Position numbers and translations under genes: made by a program. From contig JARYIJ010000001.1 of NCBI GenBank assembly GCA_029980465.1, positions 2,367,501 through 2,431,500 of the forward strand: a DNA stretch of 64,000 bases. The letters run 5' to 3'. Positions within the stretch are counted from its first letter, which is position 1; each line of letters opens with the position of its first letter. The notes below the pieces were generated by a model, which had not been told where the DNA came from, searched no databases, and worked only from the letters and a program-made list of their open reading frames with translations. Below are positions 7,997 to 14,915 of the stretch, piece after piece. The stretch is from Pseudolabrys sp. (GTDB taxonomy: Bacteria > Pseudomonadota > Alphaproteobacteria > Rhizobiales > Xanthobacteraceae).

Positions 7997-8719
7997 ATGT
8001 ACGACCTCAACGATGCCCAGCCGCAGATGGCGCCGATGGGCGAACTCATTCCGGACGGCACCTTCGCCAAGGTCAAGATGACGATCCGTCCGGGAGGCGT
8101 GAACGGCTCGACTCCAGCCGACGTCGGATTGCTGAAGGCGTCGCAGTCGAGCGACGCCAAGATGCTCGACTGCGAATTCACCGTCGTGTCCGGGCCTTAT
8201 GCGCGGCGCAAGTTCTGGCAGAACTTCACGGTGGCGGGCGGGAAGCTCGACGAGAAGGGACAGTCGAAGGGCTGGAACATCTCGAAGAGCGCGTTCCGCG
8301 CCATGGTGGACAGCGCGCTCGGACTCGACCCGAAGGACGAGAGCCCCGCCGCCAAAGGGAAGCGCGTCATCCAGGGACTAAAGCAGCTCGATGGGATCGT
8401 GTTCGCGGCACGCATCATGGTCGAGCCTGCATCGAACCCGCAGTACCGTGATCAGAACAAGCTCGCCAACATCGTGCTTCCGGGCGAGCCGCAATATGCC
8501 GCGATCATGCGTGGCGAGAACGTGCAGCCGGATCCCGTCAACGCCAAGCCGCGCAAGGCGGCGGAGACGCCCGCGGCTGCCGCGCCCGCCTGGGCGTCCT
8601 CGCAAGCGCCAGCCCCCGCTTCCGGCGGCGTGCCGTGGGCCAGCCAGGGAGCGGCCAACCAGGGCGCGCCGAAGGCGCAGGGCGCTGCCGCGCCTGGACC
8701 CGCGTGGCTCAACGGCTAG
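7997..8719 (+). CDS. Probable phage ssDNA-binding/recombination partner
   Basis: 240 residues. The N-terminal 140 residues form a beta-rich domain (FAKVKMTIRPGGVN, MLDCEFTVVSGPYARRKFWQ) of the kind found in DUF669-like and SSB-like phage proteins. The C-terminal 70 residues are Ala/Pro-rich and disordered and end in PGPAWLNG, as SSB tails often do with a flexible linker and short end motif, although the acidic tip is absent. It lies directly behind the Sak4-like ATPase with AAAGGAG before its ATG. The SSB-like role is inferred from context and tail shape. Confidence 0.6.
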   Translation: MYDLNDAQPQMAPMGELIPDGTFAKVKMTIRPGGVNGSTPADVGLLKASQSSDAKMLDCEFTVVSGPYARRKFWQNFTVAGGKLDEKGQSKGWNISKSAFRAMVDSALGLDPKDESPAAKGKRVIQGLKQLDGIVFAARIMVEPASNPQYRDQNKLANIVLPGEPQYAAIMRGENVQPDPVNAKPRKAAETPAAAAPAWASSQAPAPASGGVPWASQGAANQGAPKAQGAAAPGPAWLNG

Positions 8720-8730
8720 GACTCAAGTTC

Positions 8731-8988
8731 GTGACCGACGACGAGTGGCAGGCGCATATCACCCGTGAGGCCGCGAAGGCGATCGGCGAATGGCTCGAAG
8801 GAAGAGGAGGCCTGCACCAGCCCATCCGCTGCTTGACCATGCCCGACCTCGAAGCGATGGCGCAGAACGCAATCAGCACGTTCATCGTGAAGCCGGAGCG
8901 GCTTCGCATCTACAAGGGACACTTCGAGGACCATGTCGCGTTGATCGCGACCGGCACGACCGCGACTGGAAGAACAAGCGTCTCTTGA
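8731..8988 (+). CDS. Small phage ORF fused in frame to helicase remnant
   Basis: 85 residues from a GTG start. The first 53 residues (TDDEWQAHITREAAKAIGEW, then RCLTMPDLEAMAQNAISTFI) resemble a small helical protein common in rhizobial prophages. From about residue 54 (KPERLRIYKGHFEDHVAL) the sequence instead matches the beta-strand region before the last motifs of RecD-type helicases, and it ends out of frame at 8988. The gene therefore seems to be a deletion fusion whose last 32 residues belong to a broken helicase. Confidence 0.5.
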   Translation: MTDDEWQAHITREAAKAIGEWLEGRGGLHQPIRCLTMPDLEAMAQNAISTFIVKPERLRIYKGHFEDHVALIATGTTATGRTSVS

Positions 8989-9155
8989 CCGAGGCGACCT
9001 ATGGCTGGGCGATCACGGGCCACAAGTCGCAAGGCTCGCAATGGGAGAACGTGATCGTCTGGGATGACGGACTCGGCCGGAGCGAGGCCGACCGCCGCCG
9101 CTGGCTCTACACCGTCATTACGCGCGCCGAGCGGGGACTGGTGATCCTCGCATGA
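8890..9155 (+). pseudogene. Remnant of RecD/UvrD-like helicase C-terminus
   Basis: The frame ending at 9155 reads TEATYGWAITGHKSQGSQWE, then DDGLGRSEADRRRWLYTVITRAERGLVIL. This is the motif V/VI region of RecD-like (UvrD_C_2) helicases: GHKSQGSQW and YTVITRA. The strand just before it (RIYKGHFEDHVAL) is in another frame. Inserting one G at about 8943 restores a continuous VALDRDRHDRDWKNKR reading. The Walker A and all other N-terminal motifs are absent, so most of the gene is deleted. Its TGA overlaps the primase ATG, so it was once the gene directly upstream of the primase. Confidence 0.75.
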
Positions 9156-11671
9156 TCGATCTCAACGAGGTCTGGCGGCCGCCGGTCCGGTACGACCTCG
9201 ATGAAATCCGGGAACGGCTCTGCGCCACGGCAGCCGAATGGCTGCCGCAATTGTTTCCGCATGCGCGCATGTCGGCCGACGGCAAGACTCTGCGCTGCGC
9301 CGACCTCTCGGGACGCGCACCGCGCAACGAGGGCTCCTGCGTCATCCATCTCCGCGGCCCGCGTGCCGGCTGGGGCTACGATCATGCGACCGGCGAATGC
9401 GCAGGACCGATCGACATGGTCCATCATGGCACCGGACTCACGCCTCCGGCGCTGTTTGACGAAGCTGCTCGCTACGCTCGGCTGGACCGGCCGACATCAC
9501 CGCGGCCTGCGCAGGCGACACCGGACCACAGTCACGAGGTGGCCCGCATCCTCGCCGGCTGTGCACCGCTCGCCGGCACGCTCGCCGAGCGCTACCTGCA
9601 GGCGCGAGGTCTTCGTGACCCCGCGTCACCCGATCTGCTGTTCAACCCGGACTTGGCGGACTTCGAGACGCGGCGCGGCTGGCCCGGCATGGTCGCGCGC
9701 GTACGCGACGGCGCAGGCGAGCCCACCGGAGGCATCCATCGCACGTTCCTGCTCGACGACGGCTCGGGCAAGGCGCCGGCGGGCAAGAAGATGCTCGGGC
9801 CCGTCGCCGGCGGATCGGTGCGCCTGTTTGCGATCGGGGATGACGGTCATCTCGGCATCGCCGAAGGCATCGAGACTGCACTCGCCGCACACGCCATCTT
9901 CGGGATTCCGACCTGGGCTGCGCTCTCTGCCGACGGTCTGCGGAAGTGGGAATGGCCAGCAGACATCAAGCGCGTGATCATCTTTGCGGACGCGGGTGCT
10001 GCAGGCCAGCATGCCGCGGCGGCATTGGCCGAACGACTCAACTTTGCAGGCATAGCGAACATGATCGTCTCGCCGCTGCATGGCGATGATTTCAACGACG
10101 ATCTGCGTCGTGGCGCGCCGGTGAGCGATTATCCGGTCGCAGCACCTCAATCTGCGCCTCCGCTCACCACAGCGGCAGACTTCCAATCCGCGGCGCGCGC
10201 ATTGACGAAGCCGCCCGAGCTGCATGCGCTGGGCGTGATCCTTGGACAGATCGTCACTGCGCGACTGGAGCCGCTGCCCGAGCGACAAGTGCTGAGCTCG
10301 ATCAAGGCCGCCACCGGAATCCCGGTCGCAGTTTTGGAAAAACAGATCGGCGAGCTGCGTCGCCGCCTGAACACCACGGGCGACATCCACCGGCAGCCGA
10401 CGCGTCCACGCTGGGCGGGCCAGCTGCGTCTCGACCTCGCCGGCGCGCCCGAGCGCAACGAGGCGAACGTCATCACCGCTCTGTGCAATGACGAGGCATT
10501 CGCCGGCGTGATCGTGTTCGATGAATTCCGCCAGGAGATACTGGTGGTGCAGGCTCTGCCTTGGGAGCAACGCGGCCAGCTTCCGCGATCTTGGAGCGAC
10601 GTCGATGACGTGCGCTGCGCGGAGTGGCTGCAGCGCCGCGAGATCAATGTCAGTCCCAGCATCGTGAGCCGCGGCATCAATGCGGTTGCGCGGGAGAGCT
10701 GTGTCCATCCCGTGCGCAATTACCTGATGAGCCTGGTCTGGGATGGCGTTCAACGGCTCGACCAATGGCTTATCACCTACCTTAGTGCCGAGGACACTCC
10801 GCTCAACCACGCTATCGGTTCGCGATGGATGATTTCCGCCGTCGCCCGCATCATGCAGCCCGGCGCCAAAGTGGATCACATGCTGATCCTCGAAGGCCCG
10901 CAGGGAGCAAAGAAATCGAGCGCCCTCAAAACACTCGCAGGCGCCGAGTGGTTTACCGACGAACTCGCCGAGGTCGGTAGCAAAGACGCCGCACAGCAGA
11001 TGCGAGGAATGTGGGTCATTGAGCTTGCCGAGCTCGACGCGATCAGCCGGGCTGAAGTGTCGCGGATCAAAGCCTTCCTGACACGGACGACGGACCGTTA
11101 CCGGCCCCCATACGAGCGCTACGTTGTCGAGGTGCCGCGCCAATGCGTGTTCGCCGGCAGCGTTAATCCGGATACGTATTTGCGAGACGAGACCGGCAAC
11201 CGCAGGTTCTGGCCGGTGCGGTGCGGAAGCATCGACCTCGACGCGCTCGCATGCGACCGCGACCAGCTCTGGGCGGAAGCCGTCGCACGATATCGAGAGG
11301 GCGCGATCTGGTGGTTGGACGAGCCGGAGCTCGTAGCTTCTGCAAAGGCCGAACAGGACCATCGCTACCATGCCGATGCGTGGGATGCCCGCATCGACCG
11401 CTGGCTTGTCTATGAGCGCCGTCGCGTCAACCACGGCTACGGCAACTACGATGATTGGCGGGACGAGGAGGCCGAGCGACCGAGCCCGCTGATAGACACG
11501 ACCGTCGGCGAAATCCTGCAAGGTGCGCTCGGCATCGAGCCTGCACGTTGGACGCGTGCCGATCAGATGCGGGTCACAGCCTATCTGAAAGCCCGTGGTT
11601 GGGACCGCTATCAAATTCGAAAGGGGCAGTTTCGAGAGTGGAGGTACCGAAAAGGACAGAAGGCAACGTGA
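9152..11671 (+). CDS. Phage primase-helicase: Toprim plus VapE-type ATPase
   Basis: 839 residues. Residues about 1-210 form a primase-like N-terminal region (DUF7146-like). A Toprim domain at about 230-310 has the acidic GIAEGIETALAA and VIIFADAGAAGQ motifs. The C-terminal VapE superfamily-3 helicase has Walker A GPQGAKKSS (near 580), the ELAEL acidic motif (near 630), then CVFAGSVNP and GNRRFWPV sensor motifs. This architecture primes and unwinds phage DNA. The start overlaps the helicase remnant by 4 bp (ATGA). The metal-gene insert begins immediately after its stop. Confidence 0.92.
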   Translation: MIDLNEVWRPPVRYDLDEIRERLCATAAEWLPQLFPHARMSADGKTLRCADLSGRAPRNEGSCVIHLRGPRAGWGYDHATGECAGPIDMVHHGTGLTPPALFDEAARYARLDRPTSPRPAQATPDHSHEVARILAGCAPLAGTLAERYLQARGLRDPASPDLLFNPDLADFETRRGWPGMVARVRDGAGEPTGGIHRTFLLDDGSGKAPAGKKMLGPVAGGSVRLFAIGDDGHLGIAEGIETALAAHAIFGIPTWAALSADGLRKWEWPADIKRVIIFADAGAAGQHAAAALAERLNFAGIANMIVSPLHGDDFNDDLRRGAPVSDYPVAAPQSAPPLTTAADFQSAARALTKPPELHALGVILGQIVTARLEPLPERQVLSSIKAATGIPVAVLEKQIGELRRRLNTTGDIHRQPTRPRWAGQLRLDLAGAPERNEANVITALCNDEAFAGVIVFDEFRQEILVVQALPWEQRGQLPRSWSDVDDVRCAEWLQRREINVSPSIVSRGINAVARESCVHPVRNYLMSLVWDGVQRLDQWLITYLSAEDTPLNHAIGSRWMISAVARIMQPGAKVDHMLILEGPQGAKKSSALKTLAGAEWFTDELAEVGSKDAAQQMRGMWVIELAELDAISRAEVSRIKAFLTRTTDRYRPPYERYVVEVPRQCVFAGSVNPDTYLRDETGNRRFWPVRCGSIDLDALACDRDQLWAEAVARYREGAIWWLDEPELVASAKAEQDHRYHADAWDARIDRWLVYERRRVNHGYGNYDDWRDEEAERPSPLIDTTVGEILQGALGIEPARWTRADQMRVTAYLKARGWDRYQIRKGQFREWRYRKGQKAT

Positions 11672-11746
11672 GGTAGGCAAATTTGTCCTTGGCGGATTCT
11701 CAAAGCGCCAACTGGACGGCCGAACTGCGCCTGCCTCGGAGCTTGA

Positions 11747-11899
11747 CAGGCGGATCCGGCTGTGACGATCGCCCGATCGTTCTCCGATACTTTCGCCGGC
11801 ATCGCACCAGCCGGCGTGATCGCTTTCGTCATTGCGCAGCTAGCCGGAGCATTACTCGCAATCGTTACAGCTAATTGGCTGGGCATGAAGTCAGCGTGA
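11747..11899 (+). pseudogene. Aquaporin (MIP family) C-terminal fragment
   Basis: The only open frame gives DPAVTIARSFSDTFAGI, then VIAFVIAQLAGALLAIVT. This matches the second NPA box and last membrane helix of MIP channels of the AqpS/AqpZ type (NPAVTIARSLSDTFAGI pattern), with the Asn of NPA read as Asp. A stop at 11744 precedes it and no start is present; about three quarters of the gene is missing. MIP genes of this type are often found with arsenic or metal operons. It marks the left edge of the metal-gene insert. Bases 11672-11746 hold nothing recognisable. Confidence 0.65.
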
Positions 11900-11922
11900 C
11901 GCTGTCCACCAGCCAAGTCGCT

Positions 11923-12450
11923 TCACTTCTGGGGGTACGTGAACGTAAACGTTTCAATAAACGGCTGCCACCACGGCGGAACGCCAGTCTCACGATCCGT
12001 GTGACGATAAAATCCATTCGCATCCGGCGGTGTAAATCGGTAGCTCAACTTGTACGCTCCCGGTCCATCCATCTTCACATTATCCGCGTAATGCGGTCCA
12101 TCCTTGGCAGTCATTGCCTTGAGCACGCCCGATGCCTTCCAATCCGATCCTTGCTTTTCCAGTATGTAGGCAATCGTCAGATAACCGACCCAAGCGCCGT
12201 CGGGATAACCGTAGATGTTATCGGCTGTCGCGTGGACGTCCGCTTCAAGATGAATCACATCCGGCCCGTGCACCATGTTCGGCGGCATAGGCGCCATCTC
12301 GACGCCAACAAGGTAATTGGCAACGATTTCCATGTCGTTCTTGTGTACCGGCCCTCCCACATAGAACTCGCGCGCGCTTGCAGCGAACGCGAACGACAGC
12401 AGCATCATTCCGGCTACTGTGAATCCCGTTAGTACTTTAAATTGAGGCAT
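11923..12450 (-). CDS. Periplasmic iron-transport protein, P19/Tp34 (FetP) family
   Basis: 175 residues with a signal peptide (hydrophobic 6-24, cleavage near ASA-REF). The mature part shows the P19/Tp34 Ig-like fold signatures: EFYVGGPVHKNDMEIVANYL, the VEMAPMP methionine pair, and HLEADVHATADN. In FetP and P19, such Met/His/Glu residues bind copper and iron at a dimer interface. It is the third gene of a cupredoxin-FTR1-P19 operon, 10 bp behind FTR1. The usual role is delivery of iron to the permease, with copper aiding oxidation. Confidence 0.9.
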   Translation of the reverse strand: MPQFKVLTGFTVAGMMLLSFAFAASAREFYVGGPVHKNDMEIVANYLVGVEMAPMPPNMVHGPDVIHLEADVHATADNIYGYPDGAWVGYLTIAYILEKQGSDWKASGVLKAMTAKDGPHYADNVKMDGPGAYKLSYRFTPPDANGFYRHTDRETGVPPWWQPFIETFTFTYPQK

Positions 12451-12460
12451 TCGATTTCCC

Positions 12461-13318
12461 TTACGAAGCGCGGAACGGGGTTGCGGATCGCCCTGAAGAG
12501 CGGTCGGGCGAACCCGATTTACCTGCGATCAGGCGCGCGCCGACGATGAGCGCAAAGAGCACAACGATATAGGCGACGAGCTGTACGCCCATCGGGCGAT
12601 CGGCATACCCGACCAATGCGTGGAGGGCGCGACCTGGGACGCTGTCCTGCGACAGCAGCCAACGGCTGTCCCATAGCTGGTAGCCCCAGCTTGGAATGAG
12701 ATCAGCGCCGGCCAGCACAGCAGCGGCCTGCCCGGCCATACCTGCCGCGACCAGTGCGATGAGCCAGCTCGTCACAGAGAAAAGGCGATGAATAGGAATT
12801 GCGACCAGGCCGGCGTAGACGACCAACGAGACGGCGCCACCTAGTGCGATGCCGAGAGCGCCGCCGAGCAACAAGGCAGCCCAGCCCTCATTCGTGGACG
12901 CTGCAATGCCGTAAAGGAACAGCACCACCTCGGCGCCCTCGCGCAGAACGGCAACGCCGACCACAACCGCCATTGCGATCAGTGACGTTTCGCCGGCCGC
13001 GACCGCCTGCCCCATGACCTTCATCTGGCGAGCCATCTCGCGGCCATGACTGGCCACCCACAGATTGTGCCAGCCGAGCATCAGGACAGCGATGATGAGG
13101 ATCGATGCATTGAAAACTTCCTGTCCTCGGCCCCCGAGCGCATCCGACAATGCACCGGCAAAGAAGGCGAGGACTACTGCGCCGGCAACACCCGTGGTGA
13201 TTCCGCCGCCGATAAACAGTCCACGATGTAAGATGCCGCGGGTAGCTGCTGCTACGATTCCGACAATGAGACCCGCCTCGAAGACTTCACGGAATACGAT
13301 AAGCATGCTTGCGAGCAT
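12461..13318 (-). CDS. FTR1-family high-affinity iron permease (FetM/EfeU type)
   Basis: 285 residues with about seven membrane segments. Both REXXE iron-translocation motifs are present: REVFE (residues 9-13, FREVFEAGLIVGI) and REGAE (about 126-130, LREGAEVVLFLYGI). The length equals bacterial FTR1 proteins. It lies in the inner membrane and imports iron with periplasmic partners; the flanking cupredoxin and P19 genes are those partners. The gap to the cupredoxin gene upstream is 3 bp. This is metal cargo within the prophage replication region. Confidence 0.94.
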   Translation of the reverse strand: MLASMLIVFREVFEAGLIVGIVAAATRGILHRGLFIGGGITTGVAGAVVLAFFAGALSDALGGRGQEVFNASILIIAVLMLGWHNLWVASHGREMARQMKVMGQAVAAGETSLIAMAVVVGVAVLREGAEVVLFLYGIAASTNEGWAALLLGGALGIALGGAVSLVVYAGLVAIPIHRLFSVTSWLIALVAAGMAGQAAAVLAGADLIPSWGYQLWDSRWLLSQDSVPGRALHALVGYADRPMGVQLVAYIVVLFALIVGARLIAGKSGSPDRSSGRSATPFRAS

Positions 13319-13321
13319 CGA

Positions 13322-13759
13322 TCACTCCTTCGGCTTTGCGGTGATCGTGCCGGTTGCAGTATCAGGATGATAATCGTCAAAGAATTTGTATGTACCAGGC
13401 TTGAGCGGCCCCGCCATCACGGTGATTTTGCCACCTGGCACCACAATTTTCTCGACGCGTAGATCGCTGCTTTCGAATTCGGCAGGCGTTGAGTCGCGGT
13501 TTTCAACTTCGATGCGGAAGCGTTCACCAGCCGATACGTTCACCTCATTCGGGGTAAAGCGGTGATCTTTTAACATCAGCGTTACGACGTCAGCCGCAAA
13601 TGCGGTCTCCGACGCCGGCAGACAAGCGAGGACCAGGGCTGCCACGAACAGTGCTCTGGGTAGTACTAGCCGAGGAATCTGAAACGATTCTAAAGAGGTG
13701 ACTTCGCTTGATCGGTGGATCGCATTCGCAATAGAACGCCTAACGGCATAATGGATCAC
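13322..13759 (-). CDS. Periplasmic cupredoxin-domain protein of FTR1 system
   Basis: About 145 residues from a GTG at 13759; the frame is open to 13873, so the start is uncertain. A hydrophobic signal (ALFVAALVLACLPASETAFA) precedes a cupredoxin_1 domain (VVTLMLKDHRFTPNEVNVSA; GERFRIEVENRDSTPAEFES; GPLKPGTYKFFDDYHPDTA). The type-1 Cys is missing at the usual place; the site carries FFDDYHPD, as in EfeO-type domains. It is the first gene of the operon and a likely periplasmic iron or copper handling partner of the permease. Confidence 0.82.
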   Translation of the reverse strand: MIHYAVRRSIANAIHRSSEVTSLESFQIPRLVLPRALFVAALVLACLPASETAFAADVVTLMLKDHRFTPNEVNVSAGERFRIEVENRDSTPAEFESSDLRVEKIVVPGGKITVMAGPLKPGTYKFFDDYHPDTATGTITAKPKE

Positions 13760-13800
13760 AGAACCCGTCCATTGTGAGAAACACCATTCACGCGATACCG

Positions 13801-14334
13801 ATGGCAGATCCGAACGCACTCGACTTTCTCCGTATTCCGTCCGACGTACTCGTGGCGCTCGATTGGCGGCCATACCACTTTGCGCTGCAGCCCTACCACT
13901 ATCTTGTGCGGCTTACGCATGTGATGTCGATGGCGGCGTTCTTCGGCGGCATCGCAGCTCTGGATTTGCGGCTGCTGGGCTGGCGAGTAACTCTTCCGCT
14001 TCGTCCCTTTGCCGATTTAATCATACCCTGGCTCTACGGTACTTTCGGGATTGCCGTCGTAACCGGGTTGGCTCTGTTCTTCTACGATCCAGTTCACGTC
14101 GGAAGTCATGCCTATTTCACACTAAAACTGCTCCTGACTGTTTTAGGCGTGGCGAATGCGCTTCTATTTCATCGTAGCGGATACCTAGCAGCGCTTGCTG
14201 CCGAGGTACCGGTGTCGGCGCATCCCTCTGTTCATGCGCGACTCGTTGGCGCAATTTCGCTCGCACTGTGGACCGCCGTCGTCATTTGCGCGTGCCTGAA
14301 TGTCGAGGCAGCTCCTAAACTCTTACTGCGATGA
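13801..14334 (+). CDS. Four-helix membrane protein beside the FTR1 operon
   Basis: 177 residues from ATG 13801 (a GTG at 13774 is possible). Four hydrophobic segments are visible: LVRLTHVMSMAAFFGGIAAL, IIPWLYGTFGIAVVTGLALF, YFTLKLLLTVLGVANALLF and a C-terminal segment ending TAVVICACL. His residues lie at helix starts (RLTHVM), which might bind haem or metal. It resembles DUF6644-type membrane proteins, but the identification is tentative. It is divergent from the iron operon, so both may share the control region around 13760-13800. Confidence 0.65.
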   Translation: MADPNALDFLRIPSDVLVALDWRPYHFALQPYHYLVRLTHVMSMAAFFGGIAALDLRLLGWRVTLPLRPFADLIIPWLYGTFGIAVVTGLALFFYDPVHVGSHAYFTLKLLLTVLGVANALLFHRSGYLAALAAEVPVSAHPSVHARLVGAISLALWTAVVICACLNVEAAPKLLLR

Positions 14335-14447
14335 GAAGCTAAATGAACGATCATTTTACTTCCATCATGTATATGTGATCGCAAACACTCATTAGACTAA
14401 TTCAAAAGAACGACGTTTCTCCCGACGACGAGTGCGAAGGGATTTGG
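14335..14447. other. AT-rich spacer in metal insert
   Basis: 113 bp between convergent genes, clearly AT-richer than the phage genes around the insert. No hairpin-plus-T terminator or ORF was found. Its composition supports a foreign origin for the insert. Confidence 0.4.
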
Positions 14448-14849
14448 TCAGGTCGGCGGCGATAGCGCTTCAATGATCCGGCATTCGGCAATCGTGCCGC
14501 AGCCGCACTGATCGATGATAGTGCTCAGCTCGCGCCGCAATGCCTGAAGATCGGCGATCTTGCGCTCCACCTCGGCCAGGTGCTCGCGTGCTATTGCGTC
14601 GACGGCCTCGCAGGAGCGGTCGCGCTGATCGGAGAGCCCAAGGAGCTCCCGGACCTGTTCAATGGAGAAGCCGAGGTCGCGTGCGCGGCGGATAAAGCTG
14701 AGCCGCCCGAAGTGCGCATTGGAATAGCTGCGGTAGTTCCCTGCGGTCCGCATAGGAGCCGGCAGAAGGCCGATCCGCTCGTAATAACGGATCGTCTCCA
14801 CTTTCGTGCTGGTTGCCTTCGAAAGATCGCCGATCCTGAAACCGTCCAT
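14448..14849 (-). CDS. MerR-family metal-responsive regulator (CadR/PbrR/ZntR-like)
   Basis: 133 residues. The winged HTH opens FRIGDLSKATSTKVETIRYY, then ERIGLLPAPMRTAGNYRSYS. A dimer helix follows, with a metal-site Cys in RDRSCEAVDA (near 80) and a C-terminal metal loop QCGCGTIAECRII (near 114-125) like Cd/Pb/Zn-sensing members. It is divergent from the P1B ATPase gene; a perfect dyad in the long-spacer promoter between them is its expected site. It should activate the exporter when metal is bound. Confidence 0.92.
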   Translation of the reverse strand: MDGFRIGDLSKATSTKVETIRYYERIGLLPAPMRTAGNYRSYSNAHFGRLSFIRRARDLGFSIEQVRELLGLSDQRDRSCEAVDAIAREHLAEVERKIADLQALRRELSTIIDQCGCGTIAECRIIEALSPPT

Positions 14850-14852
14850 ACC

Positions 14853-14883
14853 TTGACCCTGTAGTTGCTACAGGGTGCATATG
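14853..14883 (+). promoter_or_regulatory. MerR-type promoter with 19-bp spacer
   Basis: A -35 TTGACC (14853-14858) and a weak -10 CATATG (14878-14883) are separated by 19 bp, longer than the usual 17. A perfect dyad, ACCCTGTAG-TTG-CTACAGGGT (14856-14876), fills the spacer. This is the signature of MerR-activated metal exporter promoters; it drives the ATPase gene starting at 14916. Confidence 0.85.
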
Positions 14884-14915
14884 AGGGCTCACATCGAAAA
14901 TGTCGAGGTGAGATC

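Noticed and set aside
9626..11680. Very long open frame opposite the primase gene
   Set aside because: High-GC antisense shadow; the plus strand has a full Toprim/VapE domain set.
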